DNA from: Mesocentrotus franciscanus | Lineage: Eukaryota; Echinodermata; Echinoidea; Camarodonta; Strongylocentrotidae | Direction of reading: 5' to 3' | Assembly: GCA_037976565.1 (NCBI GenBank) | Contig: CP137669.1 | Coordinates: forward strand, 42,649,461 to 42,713,460 | Length of the DNA stretch: 64,000 nucleotides | Part shown: piece after piece, positions 44,659 to 55,744 of the stretch | Layout: every line of letters starts with the position of its first letter | Position numbering within the stretch: position 1 is the first letter of the stretch | The notes under the pieces: generated by a model | Told to the model about the DNA's origin: nothing | The model's input: only the letters and a program-made list of their open reading frames with translations | Databases searched by the model: none | Translations under genes and position numbers: made by a program

Positions 44659-46240
44659 CAATGCCTATTGGTCCCCCCTAGGGCATAAGACATCCAAGTT
44701 CTTTTGCTTTATATCTATGTATTGGGTTTAAGAAATAGAGAAGAAAAAAATCTCGCCTAACACAAGAGTTAGTTATTTTCTTTAATTTTTTAATTGATAT
44801 ATCAGGAGTCTTTTGTGCGTGTACACAGTACATGTACATAATATGTGCAATTTTAAGACTTCATAAAATAAAAACATTTAGTTATTTTTATTCACTCTAT
44901 TTTTTTTTCTTCTGGAAACTTAAACCATAGTTTCTTCAGATGTGCTAAAACAATGTGTCATTTTCTCAGAACTGATGAAACTCTTTGGGATCAAATCGAT
45001 GAATAGCAAGTTAAATGCATCACGATTGATAAATTATGATAAAAACATGACAGTTGGTCAGTTGGAATCAGTTACACAAAACGCCTTCCCCCAAAAACAT
45101 AAATATCTTTGTGGTTTTAGAAATATTTTTTAAAGGAATTTTTGCATTTCAGAGGGTTTTTACAGTAGTAGGGATATAATAAGTAACATTTCATATACAA
45201 ATGAATAACTTTTTTTCATTGACCTTCAACAATGTTACTGGTACACTTTCATGTAGATGAGGGGAACAATCTACTGTTTTTTGTACTGAAAAATGTCCCC
45301 AAGAATACAATTTTTCACCAAAAGTAGAAAGTTGATATTTTTAAAAAGTGTAAATTAATGATTTCTATAGAAAAAACAAATGGAAGGGCTAATTTGAAAT
45401 CTTGGTAATTTATTTACATAAATAATCTGAATTGACATATCTTTTGAGAGGATTACTGGTATTAATTTTTTTTTTTTTTTTTTTTAATTAATTGATATAC
45501 TTTACTGGTACTTATTTTGCACATTCAATAAATGCACAATGATAGTTATGAAACCAATGTTATGTTAATGTTCAACATTATATAAGAATCCTTGAGCACC
45601 GTTGTATATCCTCCATCGAGACAACTGTAAATGCTTTATGTCCACAACAAAACAACCCAATATTATCGGTATTTTTAAAGAAAATTTGAAGCCGGATAAG
45701 AGTCCAAATTTGACTGCTACACTGACATGACCGTTCTCCTATAGGTATACATGTATCACCCCGGGATAGAAACTATTTGATATTTGAAGAAAAAAGAAAA
45801 AAAAACCCCATCATATCCAACCCCCATGAATAATTTGGGATTGAAAAAAATACATCTTAGGGGAGTAACAATCATGGGTGCAAACAAACACTGCGGGTTG
45901 TGGGGGTAATATCCTTTATTTGGGGGATTAATCCCCCACAATCAAACTTGATAAACAAGAAGAAAAACAAATGCAGCCAAGTTCTTTCACCAGCAATTGA
46001 AGAAGAACCGGTGCTGCCCTGTATGGCTACAGTTGCTCAAAGGCGAAGAAGTAACGTTATAGCTGACCACGTAGGCACGCATTGTACTGGAATGTTCTCT
46101 GGCAGTACTGTAAGGGAAGACAAAACAAAATCAGAAACAAAACCAAGTTAATGCTAAATATATTACTCATTGCGGATGTAGTTTCGAAAATAATATCGCT
46201 AGTGATATTCGTTTGTCTCGCAATGTGGTCAATAAGGAAT
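44659..46240. other. Mostly gene-free stretch with one exon-like segment
   Basis: AT-rich, with a T-run at about 45468-45486 and a hairpin TTGTGGGGG...CCCCCACAA at about 45897-45940. At 45977-46109 a 133-base segment has an acceptor-like AAATGCAG before it and a donor-like GTAAGG after it, and is open as SPAIEEEPVLPCMATV and RRRSNVIADHV. No family recognised, so it is only a possible exon. Confidence 0.35.
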
Positions 46241-46252
46241 CTAAAAGATCTC

Positions 46253-46285
46253 GACGTTTCGTGCGCCGCTGCAACACTTCGTCAG
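46253..46285 (-). ncRNA. Candidate hammerhead ribozyme core of the Penelope-like element
   Basis: On the minus strand CTGACGA (46279-46285) and GAAACGTC (46253-46260) enclose a segment with GTG/CAC pairing, matching the hammerhead core CUGANGA...GAAA. ACGT after GAA is self-complementary, as in the short stem III hammerheads reported for Penelope-like elements that work as dimers; the C after it would be the cleavage residue. Stem I can form from GAGAT and ATCAC with one mismatch. It lies downstream of the Penelope ORF on the same strand, where such ribozymes are expected. Activity is untested and stem II is imperfect. Confidence 0.5.
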
Positions 46286-46386
46286 GTGATAAAAACTAAT
46301 GTAAGCAAGGGTGCTTTATACTCTACGGGAGGACCGGCGCGACGGTCTATAATTCGATCGATAATCGGAAACAATAATGCACAAGG

Positions 46387-46620
46387 CCTATTGGCCGACG
46401 CACACGGTGCTCGACCAATCAGTAGGCCGCTGGTTCGGCTGATTATGCAAATGGCCTAATGGTCGACGCACACGGTGCTCGACCAATCAGTAGGCCGCTG
46501 GTTCGGCTAATTATACAAATGGCCTAATGGTCGACGCACACGGTGCTCGACCAATCAGCAGGCCGCTGGTTCGGCTCGCCTGCTGGGCGGAAGCAATAGC
46601 GAGCTCAACCAATCAACGGG
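46387..46620. repeat. Tandem repeat of about 67 bp, 3.5 copies
   Basis: The unit contains GGCCTAATGGTCGACGCACA, CGGTGCTCGACCAATCAGTA and GGCCGCTGGTTCGGCT, starting near 46387, 46455 and 46521; the last copy diverges after 46575. It lies in the 3' non-coding part of the Penelope-like element (minus strand), between the coding end and the ribozyme candidate. Confidence 0.88.
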
Positions 46621-46639
46621 CCGCTGGCTCGGCCCTCTG

Positions 46640-46746
46640 CTGAATGGAATCGACCGGTGCTGGCCGGCTGGACGGGGAGTGTTATGGCGGCGTATCGTAC
46701 GCATCCAAAATTCGGGGATATCGATCCCGTTGTCTCTGTTGAAATT
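46640..46746 (-). pseudogene. Penelope-like ORF C-terminus, cut off by a MITE
   Basis: On the minus strand FNRDNGIDIPEFWMRTI begins right after the MITE boundary at 46746. The NRD-G-x-x-x-P pattern is the usual end of Penelope GIY-YIG proteins, following NPNN, which lies on the other side of the MITE at about 46910-46921. Confidence 0.65.
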
Positions 46747-46909
46747 AGGGACTTTTAGATTTTACACGACGAGAACGTGGACTGCCACGGTGACATCCTT
46801 TTAAGGTGATGTGACGTCCTTTTAGGGCACTGCCGGGCACGGGCCAGTGCCTTGAAAGAATGGCACACGTTGCAGTCCACTACGTCGACGTGCAAATCTA
46901 AAAGTCCCT
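46747..46909. mobile_element. MITE, AGGGACTTTTAGATT family, copy 3
   Basis: 163 bp with the same inverted ends as copies 1 and 2 at 18680-19011, in inverted orientation. It sits inside the last coding part of the Penelope-like element and supplies the final three codons and stop (46898-46900) of the broken frame. A TA is found at both outer edges. Confidence 0.88.
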
Positions 46910-47790
46910 ATTATTGGGATTGAGACGGATATTGATAGCTTCTTTTACCCTCCGTGTGTACCAATGCCGTTCCTGGGAAAGGCACTGAACCCCGTCCCAG
47001 TCTGGTTGATGCTGGTTATCCCAAGCATGTTCGGCTACGGCTGAGTTGTCAGTTCGGCGGAGCCTGACGTCCCTCTTGTGCTCAGTGATTCTTTCTTTTA
47101 TCGGACGGGCAGTTTCACCGATATAGGATCTATCACATCCTTTGCAAGGGATGTTGTACACAATGCCGTCTCGTCTATGTGGAGGAATTGGATCCTTGGG
47201 GCGTGTAAGTTGTTGACGTAGGGTGGTATCTGATCTGAAAACCGTTCGAATGCCATGGCTCTCTAGGCGGCGCTTGAGTTGTTGGGAGACACCATCAATG
47301 TACTGCAAGACTGTAAATGTCTTGTATACCTTCTGATCCCTGGGTTCCGACGATCTCTTCTTGGTATTGTGTACAAAACGGCGTGGGTAACCGTTGAGAC
47401 TCAGGGCACTGTGAACACGGGTTCGTTCTTTGCATGGCTGTTGTGGACTTGTCACTATGCGTGAAGCTCTGTCAAATAGACATTTCACTAGACCTCTCTT
47501 CACCGATATGGGATGGTGAGAGTCAAACGCTATGTACTGGTCTGTGTGGGTAGGCTTCCTATAGACTGAGGTGGAGAGCCTATGGTTGTCGTGTCTATGA
47601 ACTAAAGTGTCTAAGAATGCTATCTTCCCTTCACATTCTATCTCTGATGTGAACTGGATGGTTGGTTCGAGGCTGTTCATGTGTTTAAGCAGATTTTCTG
47701 TTTCAGAGATGGGAACTATGATGAAGGTGTCATCTACGTATCTCTTCCAAACACGAGGCATGCAAGAGAGGGACATGTGTCCAACGCTTC
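46910..47790 (-). pseudogene. Penelope-like element: RT end and GIY-YIG endonuclease
   Basis: Minus-strand frame from 47776. KRYVDDTFIIV carries the YVDD catalytic box of reverse transcriptase (about 47718-47745). ECEGKIAFLDTLVHR and SVYRKPTHTDQYI follow as in Penelope RTs. The C-terminal endonuclease shows GIVYNIPC and SYIGETARPIKERITEH (about 47080-47165), the GIY and YIG halves, with the conserved arginine and later glutamate region (TRRVKEAINI). A one-base shift near 47775-47790 separates it from the preceding piece, and the MITE at 46909 removes its end. Confidence 0.88.
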
Positions 47791-48500
47791 TTCTTCGAAA
47801 CTCTCCATGTATAGGTTGGCCACGACAGCCGAGACCGGACTGCCCATGGCTGCCCCTTCTGTCTGTTCATAATATGAACCTTTATACAGAAAATATGTGG
47901 ATCGAAGGACAAACTCGAGGAGTTGAGTGAGTTGTTCCGGTGAGAGTGCGGTACGGGTGGACAAATTGCTGTCTGATTGTAAGCGTTGCAATGTAGCATT
48001 GCATGCACCTCAATCGGTACATTGGTGAAGAGTGAAACTACGTCAAACGAGACCATGCGTTCTTGTGTACCGATGGTTTGCTCTGCTATGAACTCTGCAA
48101 AACCACTCGAATTGGGAATCGTATATTCAGTCAAACCGGTGAGCGGAGAAAGAATCTCTGCTAGGTACTTAGAGAGGTTATAGGCAAAGGAGCCTATGCA
48201 TGACACTATAGGTCGTAATGGTACTGTGGGTTTGTGTATCTTGGGTAACCCGTATATTCTAGGAGGTTGCTTCTGTGTGGGTTTCAGCCTACGATAGGTC
48301 GGTTCATCCACCGCATTGTCTTTCTTTAGGTTCAGCAAGGTGCTGGAAAGCTTGCGAGCCAAGCGATCTGTGGGATCCTTCTTTAATACACGATACGGAC
48401 CAGACTCCAATAAGTCGGTCAATTTCTCATGGTACATTGTGGTGTCTAGAATGATTGTGGCACGGCCTTTGTCGGCTGGAAGAATAAGTAATACTATCAT
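47775..48500 (-). pseudogene. Penelope-like element: reverse transcriptase palm
   Basis: ILPADKGRATIILD (about 48440-48482), PPRIYGLPKIHKP (about 48235-48272), RPIVSCIGS and SFDVVSLFTNVP (motif A, about 48015-48053) lie in the frame starting at 48500. After a shift near 47995, QTEGAAMGSPVS (motif B, about 47832-47867) lies in the frame 47734-47991. These motifs and their order are those of Penelope-like RTs, related to telomerase RT. Confidence 0.87.
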
Positions 48501-49086
48501 CAGCCTTTAAACTTTTGAGAGCGGTGTGCATTTCTTTCGAAATGTTGTGTTTAGGGGGGCGTGCTTTTTGTAGGATATTGTCTACATCTCTGCGGGCGGC
48601 GTCGGCCGACTCCGCATCAAGACTCTTGACCGCTGTCTCAACCTTCGCAATTATTTCGGTAGCTGGAATCCGCCTAGGGGAGACGGCAAAGCCGAGGCCT
48701 TTCTTAAGAATCTCTTCTTTCGAAGAAGTGATCGTTCTAGAAGATAGGTTAATAACCCACTTCTCCTCATTCGCTAATGAGGTCACCGTCCTGCTCGACT
48801 TTGGCTGTGTGAGTTTATCAAATTTCGTTTGTTGTCTCATCTTACATTTCATGAAGACATCTCGGTAGATGTCTTCATTAACCTTCAATATCTCATCGCT
48901 ATGCTGGGGGACTAATTTCGATATGACTTCAGCCTTCAAAGTTTCATATTCGGTCTTGGCCGAGCCAAGAGTGCGTCTGGTTAGGAAAATCCATTCTTTT
49001 AGGAAACGACGGGATGCCGTTTCAGCTGCCTTCTTTGCCCCCATGGTGCGTATCGGGGGTTTAATCCGTAGGTCATTGCAATGCAA
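48480..49086 (-). pseudogene. Penelope-like element: N-terminal region
   Basis: The frame from ATG at 49084-49086 carries the conserved NLSSRTITSSKEEILKKGL block (about 48705-48763) and PATEIIAKVE that precede the RT in Penelope proteins. It shifts frame near 48485-48495, just before ILPADKGR. Upstream of 49086 I see no pseudo-LTR, so the 5' side may be truncated. Confidence 0.82.
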
Positions 49087-50317
49087 TTTAAATTTGAATA
49101 GCCGTTACTTTTTTTTACTTTTCGGCAATCTATCTTTGAAAAGTCCATCATGTTCTTCCACATTTTTTTGTGGGTAAATGACCTTCTTTTTAATTCATAC
49201 TTTCAGAAATGGTTAATTATATAACTATTATTAATTCCATGCATAAATAACCATACTAAAAGCGTCTTTTGACATTATTAACAATGTTAAAAAGTCCCTT
49301 TAAACTGCACATGAACTTAGAAAAGGGGTTTGAACTTATGATATGTTGTATTCTGGAAAAGCTATTTTATGACAAGTGATGAAGTCATTTAAAGAGATTT
49401 CTGTATGGGTTTAATATGAATATTAGTGACTTTAAAAGTATGTCACATTTGTTTGAAGGTCAATAGGAATTATTTGACCTTGTGTTGTCATTCATAAAAC
49501 TTGAACATGTTGAAGAGGGATATTTGCAGAAATATTATGAAAGATATAAGATGCCATTTTGGTCATTTAGTAGTTATATTTATATCTAAATTAGTGATTA
49601 ATTATTCACGAGAAAACGGATATTCAGGCAGATTTGTATTTTCTGTTATAGAGGTTACGTTTATACTTGAAACTGATATGAACGAGTCAAGGTGACTTAT
49701 GAATTCATCAATTTGTTCTTTCATATTGAATAAAATTAGACTTCGGTCTTATCCGATTCCAAGCGGGATATTCTGGCTGACTTCGTCTTTCTTATCAAGC
49801 AATCCAATTAGTAGGATGTCGAATAAAAGGATTTGTGACACTTCAAGAAACAAAATTCTATGCGGAGATAATATATAAACATGTACGCAGAAGGCAATAT
49901 AAAAAGTATGAAACAAATCTTCGAAGAAACCGAACGATAGTAATAATATTACATCAAACAACCTGCAAAGACACTATACATCGCAGTTACGTTTTACAAA
50001 TATCATATTCTGTAGAGCAGTATAAAACTGGTAACTTAGGTATCTAGGAAATATGGTCAATATTTCAATGTGTCTTAATTGGTACCTTTGTCACCCAGTT
50101 TTGATTCATGTATGGAGCCATTCAAGTATCCTTTGAACTGACATTTGTTAACCAAATAAATTAACTTTTACAACCTTTTTTGTAGAAAATTGTAGAAAGA
50201 ATCGTCAAAAAGCAAAGAATCGCCCAAAAGCTGTTCTTGTTGGTATTTATTTGACATATACAGTTTATGTTATACTAGGCATTTGCGATTTGTACATAGA
50301 CATACAAAATGTTCACT
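49087..50317. other. Gene-free stretch
   Basis: AT-rich with no recognised gene or repeat; frames at 49501-49695, 49749-49961 and 49835-50047 lack motifs. Confidence 0.4.
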
Positions 50318-51973
50318 TTATAAATCACTAGTGCGATTGTTGCGCCACTCAGTATACAAATCTTCCCGGAATTCATTAAAACTGTCTGCATCCCCTCCCT
50401 GAAAAAATATAAATGAACCTTCTACAGAATCACTATTCTTCAACAGATACATTTTCCCAGTTGTGAATAACCAAAAAATAACTATTATATAAATAAAGTA
50501 CACTGTAATATTTTGTTCTTTTTCTAATTCGGCATGATTGTCTCGGAATTCTGAAAACCTATCCATTTCATCATGTGTAATGTAAAAATGATTATTTCTT
50601 ACAGGAATCAAGCGTCCTTTTTCAGCAAGACGTGCTGCCCAGTAACGTGTTGGAACTTCCACCATTGATAATACGTCTCTCTGTGTCATACTTGGTATCT
50701 TATCCACAAGAGCAGCTATTGTACTATCTAATACTGGTTTACTCGCGGAAGGCTTTGTTTTCTTCAAATGCATTTCTGCCAACCTTCTTGATTTTCTAAC
50801 ATTGCCTGTTATGTATCTCTTTGTTTTCCTCGATGTAGCTGATACACTTTCTTGTGGTATATGATGAAGGCTGTAATAGTGTGTTTCTGAGAGATGAGCC
50901 AGTAACAAAGTTGATATATTTCTGGGATTTGAATTTGACGGTACCAGAATACGTATTGAATTACCAGGGATACTAGAAATTATACTTATTTCAACATTAT
51001 ATAAGTTTGATGCTGCTATCAATACGAGCTCATCTCCCCAAATCTATCTTTGCTCATCTCTATAAGATAACTCTCCCAGTCTTGGCCGGGAATCCATTCA
51101 CTCATATGGGAGCCATCTGCAGTGTATTGATTAGCATTCAGATATTCAATCACTTGAGTCCTCAATTGTTCATGATTAATTTGAACATTCCTTGTCAATC
51201 CCAGTTGGTCTGTCAGGGCATGGAACATACAGTTTCCATCCCTTGGAGTTCTAGGTTCTCGGTACCTTAGGCCTGCACTGGCAATGTTAAAATCCAGATT
51301 CTTTTGATTGTCTGATTTTGAAATTTTAATGGATAAACGGAGATCTTTAAAAAAATCTAAACATACCCTTTTGTATTTCACCTGGGGAGGACAAATTGTA
51401 TTTTTGACTCGGTTGCTTCTTGGTACTAGTACATGTAGTTTGGACCACATTGTGAAAGTGGCACCATCGCCCCTGCTTTTGACAACAAAAAGAATTCAAA
51501 TTATACTTGCACCCATCTGCTGGATACCTCCGGCATTTTTCATCCGGACACATGCATGCTGATTTACGATTAATTTGTTCTTTCGCTGTTTGTTGCCTCT
51601 CTTTCTCCTCTGCCCTGGTCAACGATGTTATATGATTGACAGAAACACATTCACGTACTGTTTTGTCATCATGATTGACATATCTAACTTTATATTTGAA
51701 GTTCTGGCGATTCACATCAACTACTTCTGCAACATGTACAAGTGGTCTGCCCAAAGGTTTCCCTCCTCGCCTCACGCTGCCTTTCTGTCGCACTCGAAGA
51801 AAAACCCTTTCCCCTATTCCATAGGACGATGGAGGATTCAGGCGTATGTTCCTCGCAACCATCTGGGAAGAAGTCAAATTTGATTTGTTTCTTGCTCTGT
51901 TTCGCTTCTCAGCAACATTGGCCAGGAATTGGTGTATGCTGCCTTCGACTGCAGCGGTGAATAATAAGTCATC
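50318..51973 (-). pseudogene. Ginger1-like protein, C-terminal part with OTU protease domain
   Basis: On the minus strand an exon seems to start at 51973 after TTGCATTAG with DDLLFTAAVEGSIHQF. NPPSSYGIGERVFLRV and HVAEVVDVNR form a chromo/GPY-F-like C-terminal integrase module (about 51650-51850), followed by a cysteine-rich CMCPDEKC...CCQKQGRWC stretch (about 51465-51560). PRDGNCMFHALTDQ (about 51208-51250) is the OTU catalytic D-G-N-C block, and after a one-base shift near 51038-51045 the OTU fold continues with ELVLIAASNLYNVEISII and the catalytic histidine in THYYSLHH (about 50868-50890). A tail reads RKSRRLAEMHLKK; a second exon-like end (acceptor TTTTTTCAG, then GGDADSFNEF) closes at 50318. 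Integrase-like sequence followed by OTU is the published Ginger1 layout; the DDE core is not in the window. Confidence 0.7.
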
Positions 51974-52224
51974 CTAATGCAAACGGATAAAAAGAAAGAA
52001 AGAAAGGATAATAATTATAATACTTGAGGCTTGGTTTATATAGTTAGACAACCCAAACAAATAACTCATATTACAGAACTGCCTTCTGTGACCTGAGGTA
52101 TCCCCAACGACCCTCTTTCATCCATTTATCTAATGTATGAACAAGAAAAAAGACAGCAACTAGAATATAAAGTTTATTTGCTTTTGAAAAAGCAATTACA
52201 ATGTATTAATGACCATATAGTTTC

Positions 52225-52252
52225 ATGATAACACACACACACACACACACAA
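52225..52252. repeat. (AC)n microsatellite
   Basis: About ten AC dinucleotides. Confidence 0.85.
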
Positions 52253-52735
52253 AATAATGAGATATATATGTATAATAGGGCATGTGATTATGCCTAGATA
52301 TAAATGCATGCATGCCCTACGAATATATGTTAAAAAACTACATGTGCTTCACTTTATTGACGCTTGTGGTGTTGGAATCTAAAGTCTAGGCAACAATCAC
52401 AAAGAGATGAAGATTTAGAGACAGAAACAACTTATGTTTCCAAGTGCTTATCCCTATTTTTTTTAAAGGTCCATTTTGTATCATATAATGAAGATTAATG
52501 AGGGCAGGGTTATACTCTTATGGTTTGTAAACTTTATGTCACATTTATGTGGTTATGGTTATTATTATAAATATCAAGTGTTCACTGTATTCTACAGAAG
52601 ACTCATAGTACAATGATGTCAAAGGTGATAATTTTCATACATACACTTATATCTTACAAGGTAGCCTATTTTGATAGGATTTAAACTTCACGACCTCTGA
52701 TAATTTGCATTTTAGGTCAAAGACTTACTCCTTAC

Positions 52736-52822
52736 CGTGGCGGGTAACCACTTTTCAGCACTCTTCAAAATTCTTGGAACAACCTCGAGCAAGGGCATGA
52801 TCATTTGAAGTATACTCCATTC
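52736..52822 (-). pseudogene. Possible upstream exon of the Ginger1-like gene
   Basis: On the minus strand 87 bases lie between ACATGTACATAG and GTAAGG and are open in phase 0: EWSILQMIMPLLEVVPRI then KSAEKWLPAT. The next candidate exon (from 51973) also starts in phase 0, so the two would join in frame across a 762-bp intron. No family match is obvious. Confidence 0.4.
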
Positions 52823-54186
52823 CTATGTACATGTATGTAAGTTTACTCCATCATACCTCTAGTTTTTCAGTCTCCTGATGTTCCTCTGTAGTGTTTTCAT
52901 ATAACCGTCATTTTGCCTTTGTACTTTTTCTCATCAACTTTTTTGTCAACAACATTCTTGCCGTAGTTAAGGGTTGCACCTGGTTTTCACATTCGTCGTA
53001 GCCATGGTTTGTTATTCTGTTTTGACCAATCATGGTTTTCCGAAAGTTCGTTCGCCTCTTTAGCAAGTGGATTTTTCCGTTTCGCGGACACTTGCATTTT
53101 TCACCCTCACTTCGAGAGTACGTATAGATAGCAGTTCCGTCTTACCTATCGCAGCAGTTTTTTACGCCCGAACTTTCGGCCACCACACATTTTCATTTAT
53201 CGCGTGTTACCTCATTTTCGCGACTCGTTTGATTTCAACTACTTTTAATAGCGAAGGAGCTATTTCGTTTCTTTTACAGCGAGCTGAGAGTTTGTCAACT
53301 TCGCGTACAATTCTCCGCGACTAGTTTCTTTTGCTACCTTTTGTAGATACACTAGCGAATTTTCTCAACTCGCCCAGCTCTCATTTGTTTCCACAACGCT
53401 TGTGCTCGCCAGAGGCAGCCATCTTGTTTTTGCTAATTCGTTTACTTTGTAAGCCTAGGCCTCCGGTATTTAGTAACATCAATTTATAGCGTGAACATAA
53501 TAATTCGGAATCCTGTTCATCTAGAGTTTTTCTACTTCAATTAAGAGGAAGCTGACTTGTTTACATTTTTGACTCAAGTCATCTAGCTAATTAGGATTTC
53601 CGATAGCATTTGTGTATATACTATTGCATGGGGACATTACTTCGTTTTCGAACACTTTAGCTGAGCTACCCTACTTTAGTAGAAGTGTCGAGTTTTATTT
53701 GTCCAGCCAACCTACACTTTTTCCACTTGTAGACTACTCCTGCTTTTCGGCATCCACAAGTAATCGCCAGTTCTACTAGTGGTAAGTACAAATCGTTCAT
53801 TCAAAGATTGTTACACCTCCACCTCGATATCTTCAGGTGTCAAGTGCGCCCCGACTCTCAGTATGTTCATGTCACCACGTAGAACAATAGCTTACATCGG
53901 CTTACAGCCAGCGCATGCGCAGAACGTTCATCCGATCTCGGTCTCATTTTTGTAATTTGGCGCCGAGCCTATCGCTGGCTCCCATAGGCTCTATGTTAAA
54001 AGATATTAGTGCGAGGAGATAGCTTGCGATTTTCGTTTTTACCGATACCAAAATTATGATATTTCAGTCAAACCCTCTATTTGTTACAATTTTATCGGCG
54101 TCCTTGAAAATTTAATGGATTCCCATGCTTGCTATAAACACATCACCAAAAATTTATAAATCTAAACCACCGTGACGTCGTGTTTA
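52823..54186. other. Gene-free stretch
   Basis: 53000-53450 is less AT-rich and CpG-containing; the frame 53067-53324 has no recognised motif. It could be a promoter region for the minus-strand gene, but I see no decisive element. Confidence 0.35.
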
Positions 54187-55150
54187 CCTGTATGCCAAAG
54201 CAGACAAAACAGGAATGAAAACAGAATTGAACGAATTTGGTGAGGAATTTTGTTCTACAATATCAAACACTGAGTCTGTTGAGTATATGTGGAATGTCTT
54301 CAAGACTGGACTGAAGAACATCATGGATAAATTCATTCCTGCTAAGGTTATTAGTAAACAGAACAAAACCCCTTGGATAACCCCAAAGATCAAACGTATG
54401 CATAGACGTAAACAACGTGCCTATAATAAGGCTAGACACTCAGGGAATGATTCTGACTGGGAGAGTTTCAGGCAAATCAGAAAAGAAACTCACAAGTTGA
54501 CTAAATCCTCATACAGGAAACACATCAGAGATTTCTGCTTAGAATCCAAGAAACAGTTTTGGTCCTTTGTTAAAAGTCTCAGGAAGGACTCTTCTGGAAT
54601 TCTTGCACTAAAAGAAAAGGGTGTCCTCTTATCAGAGGATAGACAGATGGCAGAAACACCTAACGAATATTTCCATTCAGTTTTCACAACAGAAAACTTA
54701 CAAACCCTACCTAATCTTCCTCAATCTAATATTTCTGGTATAGATAATGTAATCATACATACTTTAGGGATCGGAAAACTCTTGAAGAATTTAGATCCGA
54801 AAAAAGCTTCCGGGGTTGACGAAATTTACCCCCGTATTCTAAAAGAGTTTTCTCAGGAACTAGCGCCACTTCTTGCCAAAATTTACCAAGCATCTCTTGA
54901 TACAGGAAATTTACCTGAATACTGGCGTAAAGCCAACATCACACCTATCCACAAAAAGGGTGATCGAACTAAACCAGAAAACTACAGACCAATATCTCTC
55001 ACTTCTGTATGTTGTAAATTACTAGAACATGTTGTACACTCTCATATAATGAATCATCTCGAGTCGTACAATGTACTCAGTAAATGCCAACATGGATTTA
55101 GGAAAGGTCATTCCTGTGAATCACAACTAATCAAAACTATGCACATAAAT
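54187..55150 (+). pseudogene. LINE ORF2 fragment, linker and RT start
   Basis: The sequence joins at YLYAKADKTGMK (about 54187-54220), then IPAKVISKQNKTPWITPKIK (about 54340-54395), KRMHRRKQRAYNKAR, SYRKHIRDF, QFWSFVKSLRKD, then the RT start PKKASGVDEIYPRIL (about 54798-54843), EYWRKANITPIHKKGDRT (about 54918-54970), ENYRPISLTSVCCKLLE and KCQHGFRKGHSCESQL (about 55083-55130). The order and motifs are jockey/CR1-like and differ from the other two LINEs here. The frame is intact for 314 codons, but the element is cut at both ends: there is no endonuclease, and it stops at 55159 before the catalytic YADD. Confidence 0.88.
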
Positions 55151-55297
55151 TGTTACTAATTTAGATCAAGTACTGTTGATGTGATATCATCATTACGATA
55201 TTAATATGTACTCAGATTTGTACCATCCTCATGAAATCATTTCATCTTCACTTTCTAACCATTCCCGTCTCTTAAGTTTGCCTCACTTCATCCCAAT

Positions 55298-55425
55298 CAG
55301 GCGCGGATCCAGGGGGAGGCCGAGCGGTCCTGCCCCGCCAAAAAAAAAGAGAGAGAGAGAGAGAAAGAAGGAAAGGGAAAGAGGAGAGAAAGGGAAAGAA
55401 AGAAGAGGAAGAAGAAAATGAAACT
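55298..55425 (+). mobile_element. Orphan hAT-like terminus with GA-rich unit
   Basis: CAGGCGCGGATCCAGGGGG at 55298 is the same end as in the elements at 21.5 kb and 44.65 kb, followed by CCTGCCCCGCC and a GA-rich tract to about 55425. No right end is found nearby, so it is a fragment. Confidence 0.6.
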
Positions 55426-55744
55426 AGACATATAATACTTGTTAATAACAAGTATAGGTGGGCTGTTCCAAGTACATGCCACACATGTTTAGTGACATAC
55501 TAAGTAGTTAAGAAAACATTGGCATGATTTGACCTTATTTTTTGAAATAATCCTCTTATTCAGGTCTATTAGTGTGCCAAATTTCTAGTCTATACGATGC
55601 ATGGTTTTAGAGAAACCATGTACAGTATATTTGACCTTTGACCCTCAAATCTAAATATCAAAATGAAATATGCATTTTCTAGATTTTGTTTTTATAAGAA
55701 ATCATATCTCCGACTCATACTCTATCCAACTATGAATAAAAAAT

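Noticed and set aside
45977..46109. A confident host exon
   Set aside because: Splice-like borders and an open frame exist, but no partner exon or family was found, so it is only mentioned as possible.
54187..55150. An intact LINE because the 314-codon frame is open
   Set aside because: The endonuclease and the YADD part of the RT are missing; it is truncated on both sides.
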